Shown here piece after piece: positions 31,849 to 41,806 of a DNA stretch of 64,000 nucleotides. Position numbers and translations under genes: made by a program. Positions within the stretch are counted from its first letter, which is position 1; each line of letters begins with the position of its first letter. Source of the DNA: Schizochytrium sp. CCTCC M209059 (Eukaryota > Sar > Bigyra > Thraustochytrida > Thraustochytriidae); NCBI GenBank assembly GCA_000818945.1, contig KN805377.1:235051-299050 (forward strand), read 5' to 3'. The notes under the pieces were generated by a model. The model was not told the origin of the DNA and did not search any database. It saw only the letters and a list, made by a program, of their open reading frames with translations.

Positions 31849-32622
31849 ATGACTTCGCGCACGCTTCATGGTAAAACCGCTCTCATCGCAGGCGGATCCA
31901 AGAATCTGGGTGCAGCCTTTGCTAACGATCTTGCCGAACATGGGGTTGCGTGCGTGGGTATTCATTACAACAGTGCATTGTCCCTGGAGGAGGCTAAAGC
32001 CACCAAGAAGCAGGTCCAGGACGCGGGCGCCCGAGTATTCTTGTATCAGGCGGACTTAGTCGTCCCTGGAGCTGTTGCAGACCTTTTCCAGAGCGCCAAG
32101 GCTGATATGGGAGGCATCGACTTGGCCATCAATTGTGCGGGAGTCCTCAAGAAGAACAAGATTATCGACATGTCGGAGGATGATCTCGATGCGACATTCG
32201 ACATCAACATTCGCGCGGGCTTCCTTTTTATCAAACACGCTGGTATTGCCCTCAACGACAACGGAAATATCCTCACCATTTTTACCTCTCTTGTCGGTGG
32301 ATTCCAGGCTGATTATGGTCTCTATGCCGGATCCAAGGCCGCGCTTGAGCACTTTACCCGCGCGGCCGCCAAGGAACTGGGACATTGGGGCATTTCGGCC
32401 AACTGTTTAGCCCCTGGTCCCATCAACAACTCCTTCCTCTTCGCCGCCGCGCCGCAGGCTGCCGCAAACCATCTCAAGTCTCTGACGGCGCTTGGGGACC
32501 AATCCCCGGTCGGCCTTAGCGAAATGGAGGATATCGCCCCTTGGGCACGCTTTCTCGCCACAGAAGGATGGTGGATGACCGGCCAGACGATTCTGCTCAA
32601 CGGCGGCCTCTTCACCAAGTGA
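31849..32622 (+). CDS. Short-chain dehydrogenase/reductase (SDR)
   Basis: 257 residues, the classical SDR size. The coenzyme-binding loop is GGSKNLG (TGxxxGIG variant), the fold-stabilising motif is NCAG, the catalytic Ser is in FTSLVGG and the catalytic pair is YAGSK (Tyr and Lys). A C-terminal GQTILLNGGL matches the usual end of the fold. The first motif resembles fungal and bacterial reductases acting on 3-oxoacyl or sugar substrates; the substrate cannot be read from sequence. ATG 31849 is the only Met before the Rossmann motif in this frame. It ends 114 bp before the convergent Zn2Cys6 gene. Confidence 0.88.
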   Translation: MTSRTLHGKTALIAGGSKNLGAAFANDLAEHGVACVGIHYNSALSLEEAKATKKQVQDAGARVFLYQADLVVPGAVADLFQSAKADMGGIDLAINCAGVLKKNKIIDMSEDDLDATFDINIRAGFLFIKHAGIALNDNGNILTIFTSLVGGFQADYGLYAGSKAALEHFTRAAAKELGHWGISANCLAPGPINNSFLFAAAPQAAANHLKSLTALGDQSPVGLSEMEDIAPWARFLATEGWWMTGQTILLNGGLFTK

Positions 32623-32735
32623 GGCGCGCGCTTCTCTCTTTTCTTATAGAAACAAAATACATGCACGCAATATCCATTTCAAAAATATACAGTTGGCGAA
32701 TGTAGCGCATCGAGTGTCAATACATTTGCAGCGGC

Positions 32736-33899
32736 TCATCCTAGCTCGTCAAGCTTGAAAGGATTGTTGGGGTCCGTGAGATAATCGTGCAAGGGGCCCA
32801 TGATTTCCGGCACATCGAGTGGCTCGATCTCCATGGCATCCCAATCGAAAACTTGTGTTTCCTGGCCCGGAACCATGCGCAAGATTGCCTCTCCGCTTTC
32901 GAGCGGCTCTGCGACTTTTTCGGGCGCTGCTCGCTGCGCGCGAAAGTTGTGCAGCCTGATGCTGTGGCGCAGTCGTGTCGGTGGCCCACACACGAAAACG
33001 TCAAATTCATCAATGTCAATCAACCAAACACGCCCCGAGCGGTCCTGTAAGCTAATATCCGCAATGGTGCCACAGAAATGCCGAAAACTTTCGCGCCCAT
33101 TGTCATCGTACACGACTGGCACATCGAGCCAACCTCGCAAGCAACGGTGCAGCCGACGTGCGCGCTCATCGGGATCGGGAACGACATCGAGCCAAAATTT
33201 GTGATAACCAGGCTTGGCGTTCGAGGTTTTCTGCATGGTCTCGAGTGGAAGAAAATACTTGGCCCATTGCGGGCCAGCATAAATCTGCCTCTTGCCCATC
33301 TCGATTAGTACCATGTAGCAACAAGTGCCCGGCACGGTGTCGGTGCTCGATTCTGTCGTGTCTTGATCCTCGTGCAAGAGATGCTGAGCTGTGGTATCAA
33401 GTGCGACAAACAATGAGGCTTGCAACAAGGGTCGTGGTGTGCCATAAGTGGCACTAGGGTATGGTATTGCGTCTTCAAGGCCGAGTGAGACGGCCAAGGT
33501 GGTAAAGGTGTGCAGCAAAGGTGCCGAGTTTTCTGTAGCACTCATCTCGCCCAAAAGCCGCACGTAAGAGGCCAAAGCAGAAGGGGCACACTTAAGATTT
33601 TGCGCTTTGAGGATACCTGATAAGGCCCCAGCAAATCTGTACTGTAGCAAGCAGCTTGTGTGCGGGAAAAGGGCCTCAAGCGCGTCGTGCGAGCCTGAGA
33701 GTTGCTCTGGTGTTGGCGACAACAGCTCATCTTTCTAAACCTCCTTTGCGCTCACTGCTACGGCCAGAGGCCTTCCGCGTCGAGCTTGCGTGCGCCGTAC
33801 GCAGACAAGTTCGCGTTCGACGCAGCGCGAGCACGCCTGCGTCTCTTTTTCGTGCAGAGAACAACTCTTATGTGCGCGGAAACAGGCCTCACAAGTCAT
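32736..33899 (-). CDS. Putative Zn(II)2Cys6 binuclear-cluster transcription factor (two exons)
   Basis: Exon 1 (33801-33899) starts MTCEACFRAHKSC and contains six Cys spaced CX2CX6CX8CX2CX6C, the fungal Gal4-type Zn2Cys6 pattern. Exon 2 (32736-33734) follows a predicted 66-nt intron (GTACGG..TTTAG) that removes an in-frame TAG and keeps phase, giving 365 residues. Exon 2 has a helical region (about 45-110) and a mixed alpha/beta part (about 150-270: QIYAGPQWAKYFLPLE, CGTIADISLQDRSGRVWLI) that could be PAS-like. If unspliced, exon 1 would stop after 55 residues. The DNA-binding call rests on the Cys pattern; the target is unknown. Confidence 0.55.
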
Positions 33900-34159
33900 G
33901 GCAACCCGACCTCTTGCTCAACCAACCTTACAAGCGTGGCGTGAGCGTTCAGGCGCAGTGCTCGAGCGCGCACGAACCTGTGCGGGCCACTTCGCCCTAG
34001 CAGGGACGCACGCAGCCTGTCCTCGAGTTGAATTTACGTTCAATTTGTAGGAAAGGAAGCCAGAGTTTTGCACGCTTGCTTCTCTACGCTTTGGCCTAAA
34101 AACAAGCAAGCAAGCAAGCAACCAAATCGAGCCAAGTTGCTGTCGCGTGCACGCAAGAC

Positions 34160-34750
34160 CATCACGACTTACAAGTTGGAGAATGAGCGTACATGCGCTT
34201 GACAGGTAGAGTCGAGCCCCAGCGCAAAGGATTCTTGACCAAGCTGCTGCACGCACTGGTAGATGACAGCATATCGAGGACAAAGAATGACGCCACCACG
34301 AATGGTCGGCATGAACAAGATAACGTCAACCTGTCGCCCATGGAAAGTCTCATCTAAAGTCTTTACAGCGATTAGTGTGCTAGATGAGGAGAGTCTACAA
34401 ACTCACGGCAGTGAAGATCTCCTAGCTGATGATCCTCACAAAGGGCCCGTGCTCCTTACCAGCTCAACTGTGCATCGCTTGTCAAAGTCTCAGGCCTGGC
34501 GCCGAGACAAAGCAGTCCCATCACGAGCAGACCCGAATCATCCATAGCCAATCAGCGCTAATCAGAATTCAGTTTACAGTCCATTTCCTCAATACAGCGC
34601 CTCCGGCCAGTAATTCCCCGAATCAGGCACATCATAGGGGTTGCCGTCGTGGAGATGGTCGCGCTGCGAAATGAACTCGAGTCCGCATTCGATTGATCGC
34701 GCCCGAAGGAGGGGGGGGTCCCTCGGTACGGACGACTTCGCGTCATCTTG
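34160..34750 (-). other. Possible fragments of an unrecognised minus-strand gene
   Basis: Two stretches read like real protein on the minus strand. Near 34610-34740: VVRTEGPPLLRARSIECGLE and ISQRDHLHDGNPYDVPDSGN. Near 34165-34350: TLDETFHGRQVDVILFMPTI and LGQESFALGLDSTCQAHVRS, ending SFSNL-stop. Between them are a good donor GTGAGT and a TACTAAT-like branch site with an AAG acceptor 46 nt later. I could not build a full gene with consistent phases. It may be a small-intron gene, a remnant, or chance. Confidence 0.3.
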
Positions 34751-35019
34751 CCTTTTTTTACCTCATTTCAGTCTAACGGAATCACCCGACTCGGGTGTGG
34801 TCGTTGTTTAATAATCAATCAATCAATCAATCAATCCATGCCCAAACACAAAGAGCCTGAGACTTCTGCCATGATCATCTGTCAACCAAGCTTATCGCCT
34901 GTTCGCAGGACGGCCGACATCGAACGCTTATTTTTTTTTCTTTTCTTTTTTTAAAATGGCGGGACACGAAAATCCCATAGGGGCGAGGTGTTCTTTCATA
35001 AGAGAAACATAGGAAATCA

Positions 35020-35405
35020 CTCACGGGGGCCGCCGCACGCTCTGTCTTGAGAGAGTGACATGAAAAGCCCTCTCGCGAGGAGGTAGATCCTCGCTCGCGA
35101 GGGTGCGTGTCATGAAACCCCATTCCGGGTGCGCACTCTCAAGGTGATACGAAATTTGCCACGGTGATTGCACTCGTTCAGGGACATGTCACGAGAATCG
35201 CCTTCGAGAGTGTACTCTCAAGGGAGTGACATGAAATCACCTTTCTCGGGGCGCGTTTCCTGAAAGCGTGACATGAAAACCCTCTTTGATAGCGCGCGCT
35301 CTAGAGAGGTTGACATAAAGACCACGTTCGAGAGCGCGCGCTCTCGAGAGTGTTGCATGGAAACCCCCGTTCGAATGCGCTCTCACGAGCGCTCTCACGT
35401 GTGCG
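35020..35405. repeat. Degenerate minisatellite with palindromic cores
   Basis: About six copies of a 60-70 bp unit, each with a TGACATGAAA-like segment followed by a GAGAGCGCGCGCTCTC-like self-complementary core. The unit is best preserved at 35255-35370. It lies upstream of the ParA-like gene in a stretch without genes (34750-35700). Confidence 0.7.
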
Positions 35406-35704
35406 CTTTCATTACCAGACTGTTGAATATAGTATATAAATAACATCATAAATAGTATTCATCTTTTAGTAGTGGCACTGCTGTGTCATGATCTCAACGA
35501 GGGGCGATATGGCGGGGTTATTCTTCGGTCGTGGTCTCGCTCGCGATCGAAGCAAAACCAGAACTCAAACTCCAGCGATCGAACAAGCCTTGAACGCCCG
35601 CGAGTTGTAGCAGATCCACCAGCAGACTCGCAACCCATTCCAAGACACGCTACGAAAGCGCCTGCACGAGCCCAGTCAAGCCCAAGTCTCCCAAGAAAAA
35701 CAGA

Positions 35705-37366
35705 ATGGCATCCCGCAATGCGCGCAGAGTCAAGCAAGAAAAGACTTGCTTGGGTGCTCCGGTGGCGCCCCGGCGTGAACCGCCGTCGTCGCTCGCCTCA
35801 ACAACATCGGCGCAAACGAGAGGATCGAGTCGTTCAGACGGCTCAAGCGCTTCGACATCTCCCTCTGATCTTGGCAAGAGAAAGAAGCGCAAAGCGACCG
35901 GTTCGTCGCCGCAAAAGAAGAGCAACAACAAACGCAAAAAGGTGAAGAGGCGGGTCAATCTGACTCGCGAGGCCGGCAAGGTAAACCCGAAAGACCGCGA
36001 CCGAGCAAAAAAGTACCTCGAGTTCCGCGTCAATCTCGAATTGTATTTGGATGAGAACGAGAGCAAGAGTGTTGAGGAGGCAGAGCCTTTTGCAAAGCAA
36101 AACAAGACGCAGATTATCGGCTTTTATAACTTCAAGGGTGGCGTCGGCAAGACGTCAAATTTGATCAACACAGCCGCCCAGCTCGCCGCGCAAAAGCGGC
36201 GCGTGCTCGTGATAGATGCCGATCCGCAGTGCAACCTCACAAACTTCTACCGTCCGCCCTCCGCAGAAGATGACGTCACCGACGATGCAACTGTCGATGG
36301 TGAGGACAGCACAGAGAATCAGGGCGACGACGGCCAAAGCGTCGACGACAGCGACGATGAAGATGGCGAAGTCCGCGTACTGGACCCATTGAGTTTGCAT
36401 GAGGCTTCTCAGAGGAATGGCATTGCTCTCGACATTCTCAACAAGAAGCCTGAAGATGGAATCAAGAATCTGCACGAGCTGCTCAATCCAGCCTTCAAGG
36501 GAGACATGTCAGGCCTTCGTCCTGCTATCAAACTGGCCGCGGCGCCAATGCCATTCATGGATGAGCCCTCGCGTATCTTTTACATCTCTGGTTCGCCACT
36601 CATTTCTGAGTTTGAAAGCTCGTTGAGTCTCACGGCGGCTCAGCCCAAGACGAGCTGCATGTACTTTGGAGCTTTTCGAAAGCTTCTTATTGACACTGCG
36701 CAGCTGCACGACATCGACTTTGTGCTGGTCGACTTTGGTCCCAGCGTGAGCACCATGAACATGGTGTTTCTGCTTTCCTGCGACTATATTTTGCCTCCAC
36801 TCTTTGCCGACTACTTTTCCCTGAGTAGCATGGATGTGCTTCTCAAGCATGTGATCCCGTCGCTCCTCAAGCAGAAGGAGGTGATTCGCGGCAACGAGGT
36901 AAAGCACCTAGACGCAAAGCAGAAGATGCTCGGGTATGCCTTTAATCCCTCCCTGCCCAGGATTTTGCCCTTTCTGGTCACCAACTTTGCCATGCACCAC
37001 AACAAGGCGCTGCAAATCCAGCCGGGTCGTTTTGTCTCTGCCATGCAAAAGCTTGTCCAGAGTGCAGACATTCCCAAGACGGTCGTGGAGCTTTTTGTAT
37101 GTGACAAAGGGCATATGGTGACTCCGCATTGTCAAGACTTGCAACAGCTGCAGCATCTTTCGCACGATCATGGCCTTGCTGCGTCTGTCTGGGACGAGGA
37201 TGTGCTCAAAGCTGCCATGGATGCCCAAAAGAAGCAACAGCAAAAGGGTAGGTTTGGGCAGCAGAACGGGCAGCAGCGTACCCATACCTACAAAAAGTAC
37301 GCTGAACACGCCAGGAAGCGTTACAAACATCTCGCAAGGTTTATTATGACCGTTTGCAATCCTTAA
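35705..37366 (+). CDS. ParA/MinD-type P-loop ATPase with basic N-terminal extension
   Basis: 553 residues. After a Lys/Arg-rich, Ser-rich extension of about 110 residues comes a deviant Walker A, FYNFKGGVGKTSN (Lys 144 to Thr 150), then RVLVIDADPQCNLT (switch/Walker A') and FVLVDFGPSVSTMN (Walker B/switch II). This is the order of ParA, Soj and MinD. An acidic insert (about 195-230) interrupts the fold. The Cys motifs of the eukaryotic relatives Nbp35/Cfd1 and the Get3 zinc CxxC are not seen, so it looks closer to plasmid/chromosome-partition ATPases. Such proteins dimerise with ATP and bind DNA or membranes. The basic N terminus suggests nuclear or nucleic-acid association. It is convergent with the UEV gene. 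Confidence 0.85.
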   Translation: MASRNARRVKQEKTCLGAPVAPRREPPSSLASTTSAQTRGSSRSDGSSASTSPSDLGKRKKRKATGSSPQKKSNNKRKKVKRRVNLTREAGKVNPKDRDRAKKYLEFRVNLELYLDENESKSVEEAEPFAKQNKTQIIGFYNFKGGVGKTSNLINTAAQLAAQKRRVLVIDADPQCNLTNFYRPPSAEDDVTDDATVDGEDSTENQGDDGQSVDDSDDEDGEVRVLDPLSLHEASQRNGIALDILNKKPEDGIKNLHELLNPAFKGDMSGLRPAIKLAAAPMPFMDEPSRIFYISGSPLISEFESSLSLTAAQPKTSCMYFGAFRKLLIDTAQLHDIDFVLVDFGPSVSTMNMVFLLSCDYILPPLFADYFSLSSMDVLLKHVIPSLLKQKEVIRGNEVKHLDAKQKMLGYAFNPSLPRILPFLVTNFAMHHNKALQIQPGRFVSAMQKLVQSADIPKTVVELFVCDKGHMVTPHCQDLQQLQHLSHDHGLAASVWDEDVLKAAMDAQKKQQQKGRFGQQNGQQRTHTYKKYAEHARKRYKHLARFIMTVCNP

Positions 37367-37654
37367 CCTCGAAAGCTTCTGCTCCTTCTCTGGCCCTGGA
37401 ATTCGGTCCCAACGCAGACACATAGCTCGTAGAATCAACACAACAACTAGAGTCGAATTTAAAAGAATCAGACCAAGTGCCTTCCCCCCCTCCTCGGTGC
37501 TGATCATTTGGTGTGCTGATAGGGTAAAGAAGGCCTTGATCTTATGGTCTCGACATGGCAGAGGAAGGAATAAAAAAGCAACAAAGATGATTTTGAGATG
37601 GTTGTATGCATGGGGTCATGCATCGAAGATTCCAAAAAAAAAGCTTCGACCTTT

Positions 37655-38441
37655 TCAAGAAAACTCTTCACCCTCGGGAGGCTGGTGGTGCCGGCTGGCA
37701 CGCTTCATTTGCTCGCGAAGGTAGCAGAGGCAGGTGGCGATCGAGCAGTCCCTGTTCCAGCCTGGAATTTTGGACACGACGCCAGTCGTCTGATTTACGC
37801 AGCTCATATTGATTTTTGTGACAAAGGTAATCTCTGGTGGGTTGTCCGGGTACGAGTCATCGCAGTAGACCTTGAGGGAGAAGATGCGATCTCCAAGACT
37901 CGTGTTTTGCGGACCGATGATGCTCGCGTTCCAGCTCGAGAGCGTAATGTCCTCCGGGTCAGCGAGGCCTGGCGTCGTACGATACCGTCAGTATGCGAGA
38001 GCTTCTAGTTATTCCTCCTCTTCTTCTTCTTTTTCTTCTTTTTCTTCATGCCTCGATTTGTTTTGTTCTCTTTCTTCACATTCGCCTCGCCTCTCCTTTG
38101 TCTTCGTATGCCTCCTTTACGTTGGTATCAAGCGCGAACGTACCATACGAGACGAATCCAGCGTGGGGGGCGGGGACACCGCCACCCTTTTCGCCTTGCT
38201 CGAGCTCTTCCAGCAGCTTAAAGCTTCGGGGCACTGTGCAGGTTTGGGGGGTTAAAAAGATGAAAAGGTTGGGCACGCGTTTACGATCCGAGCACACCGG
38301 TCCAGTCTCGCTGCCTTCGTCAGTCTACTCTGCTTTGCACTGCTTTGGTCTGCTTCTCTTTTCTTCTCTTTGCTTCGCTTCTTCGTTGCGTCTCCGTTTC
38401 CTCGTCCGCGCGCTGTACGCACCAATTACCGGCGCCGCCAT
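37655..38441 (-). CDS. Ubiquitin-conjugating enzyme variant (UEV1/Mms2 type), three exons
   Basis: Exons 38423-38441, 38144-38233 and 37655-37968 give 140 residues. The first coding exon is only 19 nt (MAAPVI and one base); introns are 189 and 175 nt with GTGCGT/CACAG and GTACGT/CCAG ends. The joined protein begins MAAPVIVPRSFKLLEELEQG and continues GLADPEDITLSSWNASIIGP, RIFSLKVYCDDSYPDNPPEI, FVTKINMSCVNQTTG and PPEGEEFS-stop, tracking Mms2/UBE2V end to end. As in all UEVs the active-site Cys of E2 enzymes is missing. With Ubc13 it would build Lys63-linked ubiquitin chains in DNA-damage tolerance and signalling. Phase closure at both joins makes this model reliable. Confidence 0.88.
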
Positions 38442-39210
38442 CGTGCTCGGCCGCGCGCCCGGACCTCCCGCACGGGGCTCTCCTTTCCTTTCCTTTCCTT
38501 TCCTCTCCTCTTCTCGCCCTGCGTCCCGCGCGCAGCTCGCTCGCTGTCCCCGCCTGGCGCTCTGCTCGATCGGGTCTGCCGCCGTCGCCGCTGTCGCTGC
38601 TGCTCCTGCTGCAGCTCCCTTTCTTTCCCTACTACTACTACTTCTACTACAGGGAAGGCGGGGGGCGGAGTCCGCCTCGAGAACGAACACAAGGATGACG
38701 ACGACGATGATGATGAACTCGATGGACGAGACGGGAAAGTTTGAAAAACGACGCAGGTCGAGTAGAATGGATGGATTGGGAAGACGTCCAAGAACTTGAT
38801 GCTGAGGAAGAAGAAGAAGAAGAAGATGATGATGATGATGGTGATGAAGGACAAGGCGAGAAAAGATCGGTCGGGTTCCCCGTCGACCAACGAAGCTTGA
38901 AAAAAGTGAAAAGAAAAAAGAAAAAGAGGGCGAAGGGCGGGGGTTCCCCGTCGACCTACGCGCTCGGCGAGGCGGCAGAGCGTACGTGAAAAAGAGGAGG
39001 GGGGCCTCGGGCCAGGCGGCGGGCGTGGCGCTGTGCGCGAGACCGAGGCGAGCGCGCGCGCCGTGCGGCGCGGCCCGCGCGAGCGGCGAAGTGGCGTAGG
39101 GTTTGCGGATACCCCGTCAACGAAAGCTGACCAGCCAGCAAAGCGAGCTGGTCAAGTTGGTGAAGCAAGTTGACGCGCGACCCACTTAACGACGAGACAA
39201 AGGGACAACA

Positions 39211-39260
<50 letters not shown>

Positions 39261-39272
39261 CAGCAAAGGACG
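38442..39272. other. Divergent promoter region between UEV and the 39273 gene
   Basis: This GC-rich region with (TTTCC)n just upstream of the UEV start, GAAGAA tracts (38810-38850) and a terminal (CGA)n run presumably drives both flanking genes. No separate gene is supported. Confidence 0.5.
39210..39260 (+). repeat. (CGA)n trinucleotide microsatellite next to a start codon
   Basis: About 16 uninterrupted ACG/CGA copies end 12 bp before ATG 39273, inside the presumed leader of that gene. Confidence 0.9.
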
Positions 39273-40499
39273 ATGGAGGGCAAGGAAAATGAAGATGGCA
39301 TGGGCCATATGGTGCAGGTCACCCCACCACCACCGCCACCCATGACGCAAAGCGGAGCGCCGCTGCTTGAGGCAGCGGCAGCTGCAGCCGGGCTGGTCCC
39401 TGACACCAGCGGCCACAAACGCAAGGCGCCCGGTGGCGCACCTGGCGGCCTCGAAGAAGATGGAGGACACGACGCAAAGCGTCGCGCCTCGCGAGGCGAA
39501 AGCATCAACTTGCAGCTAAGCTGCATCACCATCGCCGTCTCCTGCATCGATAGACTGCACAGATTGCACGACGAGCTCTTGGCTCTTGCGTCCGGTGTCT
39601 GCGGGCTAAAGGGCCCGCTGTTCGTCGACCCAATGGGTCCTACGGAGGATCACAACGTGGCTCGCAAGATTCAGGTCTTTCTCAATGCCAGTCCGGCAAC
39701 CCCCACACCCACGGGAGTGTATAATATCATTGGTTTCAAGTATGAAATTGAGAATTACGTGGCTGTCCCCAAACTCCGAGTCCAGCGCTATGCTCCGTAC
39801 GACCTCGAGCAACACTACAAAGAATACGACATTGACCGCGCCTCGCTCTGTGCCACGTGTGACGCAGCTGCGCACTTTATCAACGGCGGACTCTTTTCCG
39901 ACCGCGATCTCTCCGCGCTTAATCTCAGCAAACCGGGCTCCAAATTACGGCGCTACTCTTGTTCCCGCGAATCGACGCTCTGGTGGCGCTGGCTTGCCGC
40001 TACCATGAAGAAACTTCCCAAGGGCAAGGTCAAATTCGAAGACCGCGAAGACTTTGCAACGGCGCAATCTCTCCTCATGTCCCAGTGTGATTTGGATCCA
40101 TCCCTGTCCCGGCACCTTTTTGGCCCCTTGAAACGCCTGCGCGACTCTGCTGGGGTCAAAGGGCCTCTCTCTCGCGCTCAGCTGCGTGAGGAGCAGGACA
40201 AACTCATCTTTGCGCTCGACGCCTGGCTTGAGCCTGTCGATCCGGCTGCCTTTGTGCTCGATGACGACTTTCTCGACCGTCTTCATCTTATGTTCAAAGA
40301 GCACGCTCCGTCCTGGCTCGAAGTCATCAACTCTTCCATGGCTCTTAACAATGACAGTCGCAACGTCATCAACACTCGACTGGCAAAAGTGAAACGCGCG
40401 CTGCTCCGCCTTGTCGCTGTCTTTCAGCAGCGCTCGGAGCGCGAGCTCATGCCCTGGGCGCGTCTAGTCAACGAAACTACGCGCGGAAGTATCAAATGA
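39273..40499 (+). CDS. Unknown 408-residue protein, probably nuclear
   Basis: Residues 1-75 are low-complexity with a Pro run (VTPPPPPPMTQ) and two basic patches (GHKRKAP, DAKRRASR) that could be nuclear-localisation signals. From 75 onward the protein is globular and mostly helical: NLQLSCITIAVSCIDRLHRL, GVYNIIGFKYEIENY, ESTLWWRWLAATMKKLPKGK, REEQDKLIFALDAWLEP, ending LVNETTRGSIK. No recognised domain or catalytic motif. Good codon content and length make it a real gene. Confidence 0.7.
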   Translation: MEGKENEDGMGHMVQVTPPPPPPMTQSGAPLLEAAAAAAGLVPDTSGHKRKAPGGAPGGLEEDGGHDAKRRASRGESINLQLSCITIAVSCIDRLHRLHDELLALASGVCGLKGPLFVDPMGPTEDHNVARKIQVFLNASPATPTPTGVYNIIGFKYEIENYVAVPKLRVQRYAPYDLEQHYKEYDIDRASLCATCDAAAHFINGGLFSDRDLSALNLSKPGSKLRRYSCSRESTLWWRWLAATMKKLPKGKVKFEDREDFATAQSLLMSQCDLDPSLSRHLFGPLKRLRDSAGVKGPLSRAQLREEQDKLIFALDAWLEPVDPAAFVLDDDFLDRLHLMFKEHAPSWLEVINSSMALNNDSRNVINTRLAKVKRALLRLVAVFQQRSERELMPWARLVNETTRGSIK

Positions 40500-40544
40500 A
40501 ATGATTGCCCGAACTATGGTCTCTTTTTCTTGGAGGGAGGGGGG

Positions 40545-40698
40545 NNNNNNNNNNNNNNNNNNNNNNNNNNNNNNNNNNNNNNNNNNNNNNNNNNNNNNNN
40601 NNNNNNNNNNNNNNNNNNNNNNNNNNNNNNNNNNNNNNNNNNNNNNNNNNNNNNNNNNNNNNNNNNNNNNNNNNNNNNNNNNNNNNNNNNNNNNNNNN
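40545..40698. other. Assembly gap (154 N) flanked by poly-G
   Basis: GGGGAGG-type runs lie on the left edge and about 12 G on the right, so sequencing probably failed in a G homopolymer. The true length is unknown. It lies in the 3' flank of the 39273 gene and breaks no recognised gene. Confidence 0.95.
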
Positions 40699-41409
40699 GG
40701 GGGGGGGGGGGAAGACGAGGATGGAAAAGGAAGGAGCTGGGACGCATTTCGATTTGGAATTGCGAAACCAAACAAAATGAGGGGTAGCTTCAAACAAACA
40801 ACACTGCGACATGCAAATGAGACTAGAAAAACAAAACAAAGAAATCACCTTTGAACCCATCACAATGTTTCTCTCCGTTTTGACAGTCCAACATACACAC
40901 TTATCGAGTATTCTATGGCTCGAAGCTACTTGCTTGAGCGACCTCGTTTTTATTTAGCGAAAGCGAGCGAGCGAGAGCATCCATGGGACTCGAGAGCTTT
41001 CCAGAGAAGAGTTCTCTTCAATTTTCGACCATAATCAAAACGTGAAAGGCTAAGTTGCTGTCCTCAAGCGCGCTCCTGCCTCGTTCCCTTTCCCTTTTCG
41101 CGTCCATGCTTGCTCCATCGCTCGAGTCGGGACACTGAGAACGAACGTTCTTTTTCTCTCGCTGTGCTTCTTTTGACTCTCTCGGTAGTAAAATCTTCGC
41201 AGGTCGACTCGTACGTACAGTCAAAAATCCACTCTCGCTCGCAAGTCAGGTCTCCGCGTCCAGCCAGATCGGCGCCGCCGGGCACCAGCCAGCAGCCTCG
41301 CCGCGTCTTCCCCCCCTTTTTCCCCGCGGCCTGCCCCTGCGCGCAGAGCCGCGCCAAGCTGCGCAGAGGTGCGCCCAGCCAGCTGCGCAGGCGCGCAGCG
41401 TCGCAGTTG

Positions 41410-41590
41410 CGTTGTGCAGAGGCAGAAAGAAAGAAAGAAGGAAAAGAGGAAAAGAAAGAAAGAAAAGAGGAAAAGAAAAGAGGGCAGACAAAGGCGAAAA
41501 GAGGACAGAAAAAGGCGAAAAGAGGACAGACAAAAGGCGAAAAGAGAACAGACAAAAGGTGAAAAGAGGACAGACAACAAAAGGACGAAA
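41410..41590 (+). repeat. Purine-rich tandem repeats (GAAA-type, then ~22-bp AAAGGCGAAAAGAGGACAGAC)
   Basis: A GAAA/GGAAAAGA tract is followed by about five imperfect copies of a 20-22 bp unit. It lies 220 bp upstream of the kinase start and is probably promoter or leader sequence. Confidence 0.8.
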
Positions 41591-41806
41591 CAGACGACTT
41601 TTTGAAACCCGCCAGGCACGTGCGAAGACGTCGCAGCTCGCTCGCTCGCTCGAGCCCGCCGCGGCCGGTCGCTCGCCCGCCTCGTAGCCGCGCGGGCGGG
41701 TCGCGTCTCGCCTCGGTCGCACGGAGCGCTTGAGCTTCGTAGAAGAAGAGCGCGAGAGAGCGGGCGCCGTACGTAGCCCAGCCCACCCACCACATCGTAC
41801 ACGCTC

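Noticed and set aside
39186..39470. Minus-strand poly-Val frame
   Set aside because: Antisense reading of the (CGA)n microsatellite.
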